Shown: positions 9,594 through 22,106, counted from the first letter of the stretch. The stretch: 64,000 nt of DNA from Carnegiea gigantea (GCA_029747015.1 JAKOGI010000054.1:283501-347500), one strand, 5' to 3'. Program-made: numbers and translations. Notes: generated by a model not told the origin, from the letters alone.

Positions 9594-12138
9594 CCAACCA
9601 TGCATGTCGAAAGACGGCTATAATTAGGGGTGTAACTGAGTCAAACCAAAGTCACGCATGTGACTTGAAGCTTGGCTCAAAAAAACTTAGCCTTATGCTT
9701 GAACTCGGCTCAATCAAACTAAAGCTCACCAAGACAAAGTTCAGCTTAAAGCTTAGAGTCGTCTCGATTCTGATATATATTTGTAAACAGCTCAATGCTC
9801 AACAAGCTTTGAAAGCCTCAAGCTTGACTTGGCTTGGGAAGAACAACAAGCTTTCTTCTTGTACTTGAGAAGACGTCCTCGCAATTAATTGTATACTTAT
9901 ATTTTTCTTTTCTTTTCCCTTTTTTTCTTTTATTTTACTACCTAATCGGTCTCATAGTTAAACTATTATTTGAACTTATATCCAAATATCCCACTCATTT
10001 GAGCCAACGTATGATTAAATTTTTGAGACTATAGTGACCAATATATTGCATAAGCTATACCAGTTTTGAAGATCTTCTTGTTGAAGGTTGTGTCATAAAA
10101 CAGCGAATGAGTCAAAAAGAAGCGTTCAGAATCATATCAATTAGTTTTCTTCGACAAATTATTTATATTGTTATTTTAGTGATGTACTTGTTTAGATATG
10201 AAACTTGTTGTAGATATTATATGAATTTTAATCAATGAATTTATCACTTATGTTCAAAAAAAAAAAACTCTTAAGCTTCATGTTTTTCACTCAAATTAGT
10301 CGATCTTTTTCAGTTTGAAACATATCACCCATTGAAATATTATTTTAACTAGTTAGATACTTGAATATAAAAAATCAGTATAACATATATAATTAATACC
10401 AATATATGTAGGATGATATCTTTATTTTTGTATTTTGTATTTACACCTTAAAATCTAATAAGAAAACTACTATTAATTCCTATGTATAATAAGGTAATTA
10501 ATTTCGTACATTTTTGTTCTCTTATTTACATTCTAATGTTTGCTATTGGTAGTTTGGGATAATGACGTTGTCTTTCGAACTTCCTTTTGGATTATTAATA
10601 TACTTTTTTGTTCTACTTTACGGAAATGGTAGTCCATTTCGCAGCTTCTTTACATTTAATTATGATAGTAGAGATCTAAATATACCCATCGTGTGCCATT
10701 CGCAGCTTCTTTACGAAGAAAATGATACCGATTTTAATCAGTAGTTCATCAATATTTCTCAGTAACTCTTCCACTCGTTCATAAATCTTGTGTTGCCCGC
10801 ACGCGCCGCGCATAATGTCTAAGCAGGTTATTTTCACATTCTAAACTGTATTTCTAATATACTATATGAGCTTTTATGCTTAGTTACGTAAGAGAATAAA
10901 TAATAAAGTTATTCTTGCAATATAATTGCTCATCTATAACTCTTTAATCTGTATAAAGCAAGTCGAGCCAATTAAATAAAAGGTCATATTTTATCCATCT
11001 GATATCTGACTAAGGAGATCGAATGTGTACCCATTGATTAATGAGAACTTATTACAATGTCCTTTGGCTTGTTTGATTTATCAGAAACAACAGTGATGGA
11101 TAGTGCGTAACCATATACCGTTCTTTACTTGGATAATACACGAATTAAATAGCCGAATAAATTGACCACAAAATTAAAGAGATCATATATATGCGTCAAC
11201 TTGAGTCCGATCCTTTGAATTTCCTGCCGACTTCAACCTCGTCAGAAGACTGCCTCAATTCTCTCCCCTTTCTCTCTCCTCAATGGTGAAAACGTCACTC
11301 GTGACATCATAATTTATGAATCTTATTTTCGGCTTGATCAATTTACACCGTCGACCAACCCCATATTTGAGCAATAAATTATTATGGAGTCATCAGCGGC
11401 GAATTTGCACCCGAGTGTGTTTTCTTTTTTTTACATTTGATGATTCCAATGAAAAAGTCAAATATTCCGTTTTCATTCTAAAAAATAACATAATAATGAT
11501 TTTCCTTTTTTGGTAGAGGGCTGACCCCGCCCTTTTAGCTGGTGATGTCGGCTGCCTTAGGGTCTCGTTCTATGTCGCAAGCAAAGCCGGTCGAGTGTGG
11601 GTGGTAAGCGCTAGTTGTATGCTTGTATACTGTGGTATTGTGGTTGAGTTTTTTTATTAGGGTCATGGTAGTGGTGCTAGTGGTATTGTGTTATAAGCTT
11701 AGAGGTCAGGTGGTGAATGTTGGTAGTGGTGGCTGGTGATGATGGAGGTGGTGAGGGTTTGTTCTTTCTAATGCAGTGGTCAGTTGCTTTTCTGGTTATT
11801 GCAGTTTTTTTCCTTTTTTTTTTGAAATGTAAACTGTAATTGCATAGTGTTTTTTAATCCATCCAAACTTTTTGGTGGGGGGGGGGGGGGCCTTGCACCA
11901 CGAGAGTTTTGTAGCTCATTATTTCAATGGTAGGGGGAGAAAAGACCGCGAGTCAATGCGTGTTCTAATCAGTTGGCGAAAAATCAAAGTAAACATATGT
12001 GTCAGTTGGCCTCTCCATGCCTTGGTCTTTGCATTGGTTAATAGTGTCAGTTGAGAAAAGTTAACCTAATAAAATTACCGATACAAATTGACCACAAAAG
12101 TAAATGGGTTTGGATACAAATCTTCAAGCTATTTAATT
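9594..12138. other. Gene-free stretch downstream of the WRKY gene
   Basis: The first 200-300 bp would be the WRKY 3' UTR. From about 9625 to 9870 the DNA is repetitive, with AAGCTTGGCTC/AAGCTTGACTTGG words of the kind seen again at 13800-14430; this is probably an old repeat. A CGCACGCGCCGCGC patch lies at 10799. A run of about 16 G residues at 11875-11890 follows TTTTTGGTG. No gene is supported. Confidence 0.5.
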
Positions 12139-13151
12139 AGGGTCTGTTCTTTTTTGAGGTCAAATTCAACTGTAAACTGTAAAAAGATATAAGGAGTTGT
12201 AAGAAATTATAAGTAGGTGTAAGAATTGTGACAAGGGAAAGAATTGTGACAAGGTCAAGAAGCTATATATATAATTGTTGGTCTTTAATGTATAATTTGT
12301 GAAATAAATTATTTCATGAAAACAAATTACATGTAATATGTCACTGATATTTATGAAATTAATTTTATACCTTCACTAAACAATTTATTTTTAACATGTA
12401 GATACAAACAAATTTTGATTGTCTACAATTATCTTCTTAAATTTTGATGAACAAAAATTATTGTGAAATAATATAATGTATGAGAATAAACTTTTAAAAA
12501 AACCAATTAAACAACAATTAAATAAATATTTGACTACAACTTTGTAGAATCAAATGTGTTCTAAACTTGAGGGTTTTTAAAAAAAAATAAAAAAAATAGT
12601 CTCACCTCTCTATAGCAAATAAAAAGACCGCCTTTAATTAAAATGAAGCCTTGAAGATAAAATGACAAATTTTCTAAACAAAGGTGCACAAAATCCTTAA
12701 AATTAAAAAGTATCTAAATTTAATAAATTAAAATTAATATTTTTAAAATAACATTGCCAAAACAAAATTATAAAAAAAACCCCTCAAAATATTAAGCTAG
12801 CAATCATGAAATATAAAAATTTAAAATAAAGATAGTTATAGTTTTTGAAAATTTATTTTTTTTGGTTAGAAAAAAGAGAGATGAGAAATATAAGCCAATT
12901 TGAACCTAATGGAACAACCTATGGATGAAATAGCCGAAATACTTTGGTCGCCTGTAGTTTGACTATTTTCATATATGATTCATCTTGAAACTCAAACATG
13001 AATGAAATGATGCATATTAGCTTATTTTTTCTATACTTGTTCAACAATATAATTCAATTTAATGTATGGGTTTATTTGTTATTTTATTGAACAAATATTA
13101 TATTTATAATAATAATTTTGAACTAATATGTTTATACACACAAATATTATG

Positions 13152-13235
<84 letters not shown>

Positions 13236-13526
13236 TAGATAGATAGATTTTTCATATTGATAGTATATTAAAAAATAGCGTTTATACAAATATTATGCAT
13301 ATTGAATAGACATGAGAAAATAATAACAACTAGAATGTTATAGAACATTTATTATAAATTAAACATGTCATAAACAAGTACATAAAATATATTTTGGCCA
13401 ATTATTATTGTAAGGAGATTTACGAAAATGCAAAAGTAGTAAGAATTTGTTAAAGCTGTAAGGCGTTATAAGAAGTTGTAAGTTTTAATGTTATAACTTA
13501 CTATTGCGAGAAAGAATAAAGCCTTA
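12139..13526. mobile_element. Terminal-inverted-repeat element, largest member (A) of the TGTAAGGA-array family
   Basis: The left end AGGGTCTGTTCTTTT (12138) pairs with a right end whose complement reads AAGGCTTTATTCTTT (to about 13526). Just inside each end are runs of a 10-bp word of the form (G/A)(C/T)TGTAAGRA: about 12178-12230 and about 13455-13490. The interior is very AT-rich and contains a long (AT)n tract and no gene. Members B (23157-23945) and C (27312-28120) share the ends and the arrays. Non-autonomous; the superfamily is uncertain, with hAT-like ends the best guess. Confidence 0.55.
13155..13247. repeat. (AT)n microsatellite with (GATA)n tail
   Basis: About 39 AT units, then three to four GATA units, inside TIR element A. 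Tyr-Ile reading frames across it are artefacts of the repeat. Confidence 0.95.
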
Positions 13527-14431
13527 ATAAATAGGTAGACAGGTTTAGCTCACTTAATTGATCGGATCAATTTTCATTAAGGATTGTAAACACAAAAAAA
13601 TGCACATTTAATTTGTTGAAATTTATGAATTAAATATATAGATCAACTTGTTCACCTAAATCTCAATATTTTAGGGTTATTGGGATAGATGTTATAGCAT
13701 ATGGGTGTTGCAGTTGTTATGGCATGATTTGAGGTGCCCAGCCATCTCCTGGATGACTCTATAGATTGACGAGGGTATACTTGTTGTCAAAAAGCCTGGG
13801 GATTTAGCTGAACTAAGCCAGCCCGCAAGCCAACTCCTTTTTGGTCTCGTCAAGCTTGTGAGCCCAAGTTGAGCCTAGCTTGTTTGATTATCTAAGCCAA
13901 GCTCAATCCTTATAAAGTAGGACTCGTGAGCTCGCTGAACCTAAACAAGTTGAGCGTAAATGAGCCCAGGCAAAGAGTCTAATGAGCTTCCATGAGTCTT
14001 ATTAAGAAGCAAACCCCAAATCTTACAACGCATGAACTAGTTATTCTAGTACATCAACTATCAACGAATAATGATGAGATAGTTATGATTGTTTTATGCG
14101 TACCTAAGTATGCTCACCAATCCTTTTGTATTTATTTGAGTGCATCTTCATACATGCGAAATTTATGAAGCGAGATTCATATATATCAAAATCCTAAAAG
14201 GCAAAGTTTTATATGAGTTTTGAACAAGTCAAGTTTAGACTCAGAGTACTAAAGCCTTAAAATAGCCAAGATTAAGCTTGAATCTTAAATAAGTCTTGAT
14301 AAGCCAAGCCTATGCTCGAACCTTATCCTAATTTAGTTCGAGTTTGATTTACCAAGCCGAGCCTCAAGTTAAGCCTGAACCTGAACAGGACCTCATGACA
14401 AATTTGGCAAACTCGAGCTCAGCTTGGGTTA
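13527..14431. other. Gene-free, old repeat rich in GCCAAGCTC words
   Basis: From about 13800 to 14430 the text repeats variants of GAGCCCAAGTTGAGC, AAGCCAAGCTC and GAGCCTCAAGTTAAGCC. Similar wording occurs downstream of the WRKY gene at about 9625-9870. The copia element inserted at its right edge. No coding character. Confidence 0.5.
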
Positions 14432-14436
14432 AAGTT

Positions 14437-15160
14437 TGTTAGAGTAATGGCAACAAGATATACTTTTCTTCCCCTCTCTCTCTTTCACACTTGTCCCACA
14501 TGGAACTTTTGGGTGGTGATTTGAAGGGTTCAATATCTCATTCTCCTTACCCTTGTTGAGTAACTTGAGACCAGGTTTTATAGGGTTGAGGGTGTCTAGG
14601 GCCACCACATGCGCGTGCGTGCCGCCGCCGCCCGCCCGTTCGGTCCGGGCGGGGCGCAGGCTGTGGGTTGTATCTAACTTTTTGGGAGAAATCTGCTTAA
14701 ACATTTTCGTAATAGATTGCGCTCAATCCTCCGTGAATCGCTCCCTACCGTTATAGTCTTCCTGATTTTTCTCCTCACATTAAATGCTGCCAGATCTTCT
14801 GCCTCATTTTATGTTCTTAATGGCCAGATTTTTGGCCTCATCTTATACCATTTTAATGGTTTTGTAACAGCCACTTTTCCCCTATAAATAGAGGCCTTAG
14901 CAGCAGGGTTCAACACACCAGCTCTCACTTTTCTCTCCTCTCTTCTTCTTCTTCTCTTCATTCTGGGTTACGTACTACATACTCTAAACTCTTGGCCACG
15001 AAGTGCACGCGTTTAAGAGTGTTGAGTTAACCTTGGGGAGCAACCGGCTATATCGATTTGCACCGTAGTCGAGCCGTAATTGCGTTCAAGGTAGTGGTTC
15101 ATCCACGACTCAGTTTATTCTGTCGATCTTCCAGCCATTGCTATTCTTATTCTTCTGACA
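14437..15160 (+). repeat. 5' LTR of the copia element
   Basis: A 724-bp LTR beginning TGTTAGAGTAATGG and ending CTGACA. It contains a TATA box TATAAATA at 14883-14890, followed by a probable transcript start region with pyrimidine-rich TTCTTCTTCTTCT. At 14619-14655 there is a very GC-rich patch (GCCGCCGCC, then GCCCGCCCG...CGGGCGGGGC) able to form a tight hairpin. The reading frames across it are not genes. Confidence 0.93.
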
Positions 15161-15182
15161 AATTGAAAGCAATTAATCTGCA

Positions 15183-16366
15183 ATGGCTGCATCATTCCCG
15201 AAAAATCTCCCTGAACTCTACAAAATCGAGCCCCTCGATGGAACTAACTACAAACGTTGGTTCCAGAAACTACTCCTATGCTTTGAACAACTCGAGATTG
15301 ATTATGTTCTGTCCTCAGAACACCTTGACGAAGACAACATTTCTCAGTTTACTGATGCTGAGAGCTCTCTCTCCACTCCTACTGCCCCGAAAACGCTTGT
15401 TATTCCACTAGATGAGGCTGCTAAGAAGAAACTAGAAAAGGACAATAAACTGGCTCGAAACTACTTGCTGAACAACATGTCAAATCCTTCGTTTGATCTA
15501 TTTGTCAACTTCAAATTTGCGAAGATCATATGGACCAAACTGGAGGCGAAATATGGTTCAGATGATGCTGGAAAGAGGAAATACGTCGTTGGCAAATGGC
15601 TGTAGTTCCAAATCGTAGATGACAAACCGATTATGGCACAAGTTCATGCCTACGAGAACTTATGTGCTGAGGTGCTGAACGAAGGCATGAAGATGTGCGA
15701 TATTCTGCAAGCAAATGTACTGATCGAGAAATTTCTGCCATCTTGGAGTGACTACAGAAATCACCTAAAGTACAAAAAGAAGGACCTGACTTTACAAGAA
15801 CTGATTAGTCATATGAGGACTGAAGAGGCGAATCGACTAAAAGATAAAATTTCTTCCCTATCCCTGAATTCATCTAAAGCTAACCTTGTTGAATCTTCTG
15901 TGCCTTTAAACAGAGATAGGTTCAAAGGAAAAAATAAGAGGGATCAGAAGCAATCCAAACCTCAAAGTCAGTTGAAAAGGACAAACAATAAGATCCAGAA
16001 GCGGAAGGTTATCTGTTACGTTTGTGGCAAACCAGGCCACAAAGCATATCAGTGCAACTTTCGCAAAGGAGGAGCCCGTCACACAAACCAGAAGCCTACC
16101 GGACAAATTACTGCACAAGCCAATCTGACTGAAGATACTGAGATCTTTTGTGCAGTAACACCGGAGGTTAACCTGTTGTCGAATTCCACAGAGTGGATTC
16201 TGGATACTGGAGCAACAAGACATTTTTGCGCCAACAAGGATCTGATGCATGACTTCGAAGATGCACCTGCTGGTGAACATGTCTACATGGGCAATCTGCC
16301 ACTGCTGGAGTCATGGGTAAAGGGAAAGTACTCATTAAATTTACTTCTGGAAAATCTTTATAATTA
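15183..16366 (+). pseudogene. Copia gag and protease, broken
   Basis: The frame opens at ATG 15183 with a Retrotran_gag/UBN2-like start (YKRWFQKLLLCFEQ) and is cut by TAG at 15603-15605. It resumes in the same frame through the rest of gag, giving a particle-forming nucleocapsid protein. The zinc knuckle CYVCGKPGHKAYQC (C-X2-C-X4-H-X4-C) is at 16014-16055. The aspartic protease active site DTGAT is at 16203-16217. After about 16293 the frame is lost by a frameshift and runs to TAA at about 16366. The ATG lies just 22 bp after the LTR, unusually close. Confidence 0.9.
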
Positions 16367-17735
16367 AACAATGTACTATATGTACCTTCCCTTTGTAGAA
16401 ACTTAGTTTCTAGTAGTCTTCTTGACATTTACTGGTTTTGAGGTGAACCAGAAAGCGGGAAAAATTATTATTCTTCGTAATGGGGTTTTTGTTGGGAAGG
16501 TGTATCGTAGTGGGGGGCTCTTTGTTCTAAATGTTGCTTCTGATGTTGTTAGTGGAAATGCTTCTTCTGTCTATATTGCTGAGTCTGTGGACTTGTGGCA
16601 TGGTAGACTTGGTCATGTTAATTATACTTCGATAAATAAGTTAAGGAACATGAGGTTAATTCCTAACAACATCATAGAAAAATGTTTGAAATGTGACATT
16701 TGTGTTGAAGCAAAATTTGCTAAAAAATCATTCAAGTCCATAACAACTAGAAAGATTGAGCTGCTTAAACTTGTGCATTCGGACTTAGCAGACTTTAAGA
16801 ACACAGTAAGTTAGGGAGGAAAGAAATGGTATATTACCTTTGTAGATGATTACTCTAGATATACCAAAGTTTACCTCATTAAGTCTAAAGATGAGGCTAA
16901 GGAAATGTTTCTGAAATACAAAGCAGAAGTGAAAAATCAATTAGACCGAAAAATAAAGAGACTTAGGTCTGACAGAGGTGGGGAATATGATACCAACTCC
17001 CTAACTATTTTTTGTGAGAAAAATGGTGTTATACATGAGACTAGTGCCCCTTATACCCCTCAACAAAATGGTATAGCTGAACGGAAAAATCGTACCCTTA
17101 AAGAAATGATGAATGCTATGCTTATTAGCTCTGGGTTGCCTGATAATATGTGGGGGAAGGCTGTATTAACTGCTTGCTTTATCCTCAATAGAGTTCCTCA
17201 CAAAAGGCTAGATCAGACCCCATATGAACTGCGGAAAGGGTATGCTCCTAATTTGAATTATTTGAAAGTGTAGGGGTGTCTGGCTAAGGTTGCCTTACCT
17301 AGTCATAAATGTACCAACATAGGCCCTAAGACCTTTGATGTTGTCTTTATTGGCTATGCTTATAACAGTGCTGCTTACAGATTCATGTCATTGAGTGATT
17401 ATTCCATTTCTGAATATAGAGATGCAAAATTCTTTGAGCATGTTTTCCCTTTGAAAAAGAAAGCGCTTAATGTGGTATCTGATGCTGTGCCTGAAAATGT
17501 AAACTTGCCTACTTCTAGTTCTGATGCTAGAGTCATAGTGACTGAACCTAGAAGAAGCAAGAGTCTTAGAACTGAAACCAATTTTGGACCCAACTTTATC
17601 ACTGCATTCCTAGTAGAAACCTTGAACAACTTGGACATAGATGTCATAACTGAAGAATTGGTGTCCATTTTCTTGATTGAGGAAGATCCCAAAACCTATC
17701 AAGAAGCTGTAAGGTCCATCGATGCTGCCTTTTGA
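16367..17735 (+). pseudogene. Copia integrase region, broken
   Basis: Integrase joins element cDNA to host DNA. The pre-integrase zinc segment (LWHGRLGHVNY, then CDICVEAK) is at about 16590-16730. The DDE core follows: HSDLADF at about 16777, FVDDYSRY at about 16840, and NGIAERKNRT at about 17070. A C-terminal ILNRVPHKRL segment comes next. In-frame stops at 16812-16814, 17271-17273 and 17733-17735 inactivate it. Confidence 0.9.
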
Positions 17736-19177
17736 AGAGAAGCCATTAAAAGTGAAATAGATTCTCTCGAGTCAAACAAAACATGGGAATTGACTAACCT
17801 GCCTAAGGGTTGTAGACTTATTAGCAGTAAGTGGATCTTCAAAAAGAAGTTGAGGTCTGATGGTTCAATTGATAAATATAACGCCAGATTGGTTATTAGG
17901 GGCTTTGACAAGAAAAAGGGCATAAATTATTTTGACACCTACTCTCCTGTGACCAAAATAGCCACCATTAGATCTTTAATCGCTTTAGCTGTAATTTTTG
18001 ATCTTGATGTACATCAAATGGATGTCAAAACAGCGTTTCTTAATGGTGACTTAGAGGAAGAGATTTACATGACCCAACCTGAAGGTTGTGAGGTACTTGG
18101 TCTGAGGATAAAGTGTGTAGACTGAAAAAGTCTCTTTACAGTCTGAAGCAGGCTCCCAAACAGTGGTACAAAAAGTTTGATAGCTCTTTAGTGCAAAACG
18201 GTTGTGCTGTGAATTTGTCTGATTCATGTGCATATTCAAAATTGATTGGATCAGATTGTGTACTTATATGTCTCTATGTTGACGATATGCTGATCTTTGG
18301 CATGAATCTGCTTGTTGTTAATGAGACTAAAAAGCTATTGTCTTTTCTTTTTGAAATGAAAGACATAGAAGAAGCAGATGTGATCTTGGGAATTAAGATT
18401 CGGAAAACCAACACTGGTTTTTCATTATACCAGTCACATTACATTGAAAAGGTGTTAAAGAAATTTGACTGTTTTGATATAATACCTATGAGAACCCCTT
18501 ATGATCTTAGCACACATTTGAAAAAGAACAAAGGACCTAGTGTGTCTCAAACTGAGTATGCTAAAATTATAGGAAGTGTAATGTTTCTCATGAATTTTAC
18601 TCGTCCTGACATTGCCTATGCCGTCAGTAGGTTAAGTCGCTTTACGTATAACCCTAACCAAGAATACTAGGATGCACTTCTTCATTTGCTTAAGTATCTT
18701 AGAGGTACTATTGATTAGTGTTTGCACTTTAACAAATTTCCTGCTGTATTAGAAGGATATTGTGATACAAACTGGATTTCTGATAATGATGAAGTTAGTT
18801 CTACTAGTGGTTATGTATTTACTCTAGGTGGAGGGGTTATTTCGTGGAAGTCTGCCAAACAGACTTATATAGCCCGCTCTACCATGGAATCTGAATTTAT
18901 TGCTCTTGAGTTGGCAGGTCAGGAAGCAGAATGACTTAAAGGTCGACTAGCAGACGTGCCACTCTGGGAAAAACAGGAAACACCTATTTCCGTACATTGT
19001 GACTCGTAGGCAGCAATAGGAGTGGCGCACAACAGTGTCTATAATGAAAAGAGGAGACACATCCGTATCAGACACAGTGCGGTACAACAATTACTGAAAC
19101 ATGGTGTCATATCCCTACAGTATGTGAGATCCGAGAAGAATCTGGCGGATCCTCTTACTAAAGGGTTGACAACGTGA
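17736..19177 (+). pseudogene. Copia reverse transcriptase and RNase H, broken
   Basis: The polymerase that copies element RNA to DNA, followed by RNase H. The RT start is seen in WIFKKKLRSDG and NARLVIRGF, then VHQMDVKTAFLNGDLEEEIYM. A frameshift follows near 18100. The catalytic YVDDM is at 18275-18289 and TRPDIAYAVSRLSRF near 18600. RNase H has [15 protein letters not shown] and SWKSAKQ, and ends with the usual KNLADPLTKGL near 19150. Stops at 18668, 18718, 18932 and 19007 and the frameshift make it non-functional. Confidence 0.92.
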
Positions 19178-19826
19178 GTGGTGCTAGAAACGTCGAGCGG
19201 GATGGGACTTAAGCCTATGGCTTGAAGTGGTATGGTGGATACCCACTATTGGTCAAACGAAACCATATTAATCTTCAAGATGCACTATATTCTTATCCCT
19301 ATGGCATGTGGTAGTGCTTAAAGGATGAGCTTACGCTCTTAATGGATTTATACCCATTATGGGGGTGCTAGTGAGAAGCACTTGATGAATTCACCATTTG
19401 ATGATTGTGAGGATGAGCTATATTATACTCTTAATGATTCCATAGCCATAGTTATGGTGGTCTATATTGAGATAGACTTGATGGAATTACCTACGTAAGT
19501 GTGAAGGTTTGGCCGCCTTCTATGAGAGACCTAGGCTGCCTCTCTAGAGCACTTATGAGACCCAAGGTATGCGCATAGCCATAAAAGCGCCACAGTGTGT
19601 CTATCGCGGAGTATGCAGTATCTTGAGGGTTGATATGTGTTGTGGGAGTCTCAATCGAGGTCTTTCTAGTTCAAGAATTAGTTCACTAGTTAGACTATTG
19701 GTTGTTGCCTCACATCACTAATGTGTCAATTCAAATCGAAAGATATTGACGCCTAAATATCTTACCACTTTTGCCCAAAATGCCTTTCCTAAATTCATCT
19801 TGCCTTGTATGCCATTAGTGGGGGAC
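19178..19826 (+). other. Copia 3' non-coding region with polypurine tract
   Basis: About 650 bp between pol and the 3' LTR without coding character. It includes diverged internal repeats of a GGATGAGCT...CTCTTAATG phrase at about 19323 and 19412. A polypurine tract AGTGGGGGA at 19817-19825, immediately before the 3' LTR, is the expected plus-strand priming site. Confidence 0.75.
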
Positions 19827-20555
19827 TGTTAGAGTAATGGTAACAAGATATACTTTTCTTCCCCTCTCTCTCTTTCACACTTGTCCCACAAGGAACTTTT
19901 GGGTAGTGATTTGAGGGGTTCATATATCCCATTCTCCTTACCCTTGTTGAATAACTTGAGACCGGGTTTTATGGGGTTGAGGGTGTCTAGGGCCACCACA
20001 CGCGTGTGCACCGCCGCCGCCCGCCCGTCCGGTCCGGGCGGGGCGCGAGCCGCGGGTTGTATCTAACTTTTTGGCAGAAATCTGCTTAAACATTTTCGTA
20101 ACAGATTGCGCTCAATCCTCCGTGAATCGCTCCCTACCGTTATAGTCTTCCTGATTTTTCTCCTCACCTTGAATGCTGTCAGATCTTCTGCCTCATTCTA
20201 TGTTTTTAATGGCCAGATTTTTGGCCTCATCTTATGTCATTTTAATGGTTTTGTAACAGCCACTTTCCCCCCATAAATAGAGGCCTTAGCAGCAGGGTTC
20301 AACACACCAGCTCTCACTTTTCTCTCCTCTCTTCTTCTTCTTCTTCTTCTCTTCATTCTGGGTTACGTACTACATACTCCAAACTCTTGGCCGCGAAGTG
20401 CACGCGTTCAAGAGTGCTGAGTTAACCTTGGGGAGCAACCGGCTGCATCGATTAGCACCGTAGTCGAGCCGTAATTACTTTCAAAGCAGTGGTTTATCCA
20501 CGACTCAGTTTATTCTGTCGATCTTCCAGCCATTGCTATTCTTATTCTTCCAACA
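19827..20555 (+). repeat. 3' LTR of the copia element
   Basis: A 729-bp LTR matching the 5' LTR with about 6% difference by eye. The difference includes extra TTC units in the TTCTTC tract. The TATA box has changed to CATAAATA at about 20272. The GC-rich hairpin patch is retained near 20008-20045. Confidence 0.93.
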
Positions 20556-20560
20556 AAGTT

Positions 20561-21711
20561 GAATACCCCTCTTGCCCTTAAGAAGCCTATGACGTGTTTT
20601 GTTGTTGCCATTCAAGAAGTTAAATGAATAAACTATTAAATAGGTAGAAATGTTACATGATTTTGATCCTGTCTATTATAAACATGTCTATGAATTGGAA
20701 TTAGGCTAACGTATTTGAATACTAATCAATTTAGAGGGCGATATATTTTTTATTCACCTAATAAATGATTTGATTTTAGGTTAAGGAATTCTCACTAATT
20801 TTAAGTTTCCATACAAATACAAATATAAATTAATTGAGACGGTTGTTTAATAAGAATTGAGTTATTGTTGGTTTGTAAAAGAGTAAAACTTTCCCACTAT
20901 AGATTCTCTTTTTTCACAAAATTTGAACATGTAATCTTATTAAAAAAACAAAAGTAATTAAATCACTTAAACCAGCATTTATTAATTACATGAAACTTAC
21001 TTATCAGTCCTGGTGTGAATCGTATACCGACATGTAATAGCAGTGCGTCTTCGCGAGTGGATGATAAACACACAAAGGACAAACCGGCAAAACCAGCTGC
21101 ACAAATTTGTCACGGCGCATGACGATGATGGCCATATAAGGAAAGATGCTTTGCTAGTAAAATTTGATGACGGCTTGCAAATAAGGGCATGTTTTTTTGG
21201 CCGGAAAATAGGGGGTTGGGCCACTTGAATTCTTCTTCCTTTAATTGTGAATTTGCTAACCGTTTAGGTTGTTAGATGTCAGAATAAACAACTTTGACTT
21301 TTGACTTTAGTTGAGGGAGGGAAAAAAAGGTCCAACCACGCCATCTTATTGATTATGTGCAAGCAAAGACTTTAAGTCATCCTACAGTTATGAGTAGGGT
21401 GCTCAAAAAATCTAAAACTAATAAATCAAACGATAATTCGGAAAAATTGGGCTATTTTTTAAGTTAATAGAATCAGTTTCAAAATTGGGTTAATCAATAA
21501 CTTCTTCAATTGGAGATTTTGAAATCAATAATTATTAAACTGAACCAATTTTTTTAAATTATTTATATATTTTTTTTAAAAAAAAAAATTTGAAGAACGT
21601 CTTTTTGTTTGCTTTTGGGTCCCACCCCTTAAAGATCGTAACTTTGACAAACCGGTTCGTGTGATAAACTAATCTAGTTCTTCTGCCGGTGTTATTTGTG
21701 CTAGAAGAACA
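20561..21711. other. Gene-free stretch
   Basis: AT-rich, with a GC-richer segment at 21000-21230 whose short frames do not resemble known proteins. A TTGACTTTTGACTTT doublet lies at about 21295. No gene supported. Confidence 0.45.
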
Positions 21712-21715
21712 TAAA

Positions 21716-22104
21716 GGGAGTGTTTGGTAACAACAGTTGTTTGGAAAAAAAATAGCTATTTGAGAGGATTTTAACTATTTTGACCAAGTCAAACAGCTAA
21801 TGAGTGTTTGGTAAAGAGTTGCTTGCACTAGCTGTTTAGCTCCAAAAAGCTCTTTTTGAAAAAGCTATTCCCATTAGCCTTTTGAGAAGAGCTTTTTGTA
21901 AAAATTACATAATTGTCCATAAGTTTAAAAAAATTACATACATCTCATTAAAATCTATTTCATAAATAAGGACATAAATGAAAATTTATCAATATATTTT
22001 TTAAAAACAGCTAGTTTTTACCGAACATTTTTTCTAAAAATAGCTAATTCAAACAGCTAATATAAATAGCTAACAGCTAATAGCTGTTTACCAAACGGGG
22101 CCAA
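21716..22104 (-). mobile_element. hAT-like MITE, GTGTTTGGTAA family, copy 1
   Basis: A non-coding element of about 390 bp with ends GGGAGTGTTTGGTAAC and TTACCAAACGGGGCC, and subterminal AGCTGTTTGAATTAGCTG-type words. It is the reverse-oriented copy of the element at 29758-30170, sharing the interior phrases AAAAAGCTCTTTTT and CCCATTAGCC. It resembles hAT MITEs with GGCCCTGTTTGG ends. No clear 8-bp TSD could be read. Confidence 0.75.
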
Positions 22105-22106
22105 AG

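Larger units (their letters stand above)
14432..20560 (+). mobile_element. Complete but inactive Ty1/copia LTR retrotransposon with AAGTT target-site duplication
   Basis: The element spans 14437-20555 (6119 bp), with LTRs 14437-15160 and 19827-20555, TG...CA ends, and a perfect 5-bp duplication AAGTT at 14432-14436 and 20556-20560. The internal order is gag, zinc knuckle, protease, integrase, reverse transcriptase, RNase H, which is copia order. By eye the two LTRs differ at roughly 40-45 positions (about 6%), mostly transitions, indicating an insertion some millions of years old at usual plant rates. The coding region has at least eight in-frame stops and two frameshifts. The junction between the left LTR and gag is only 22 bp and has no recognisable tRNA-Met primer site. 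Confidence 0.95.

Noticed and set aside
14429..14756. Open frames with Pro/Arg/Ala-rich content near 14.6 kb and again near 20.0 kb
   Set aside because: They lie wholly within the copia LTRs and arise from the GC-rich hairpin patch.
15183..15200. TGGCTGCATC at the gag start as a primer-binding site
   Set aside because: It overlaps the gag ATG and matches no plant tRNA 3' end that I know; most likely chance.
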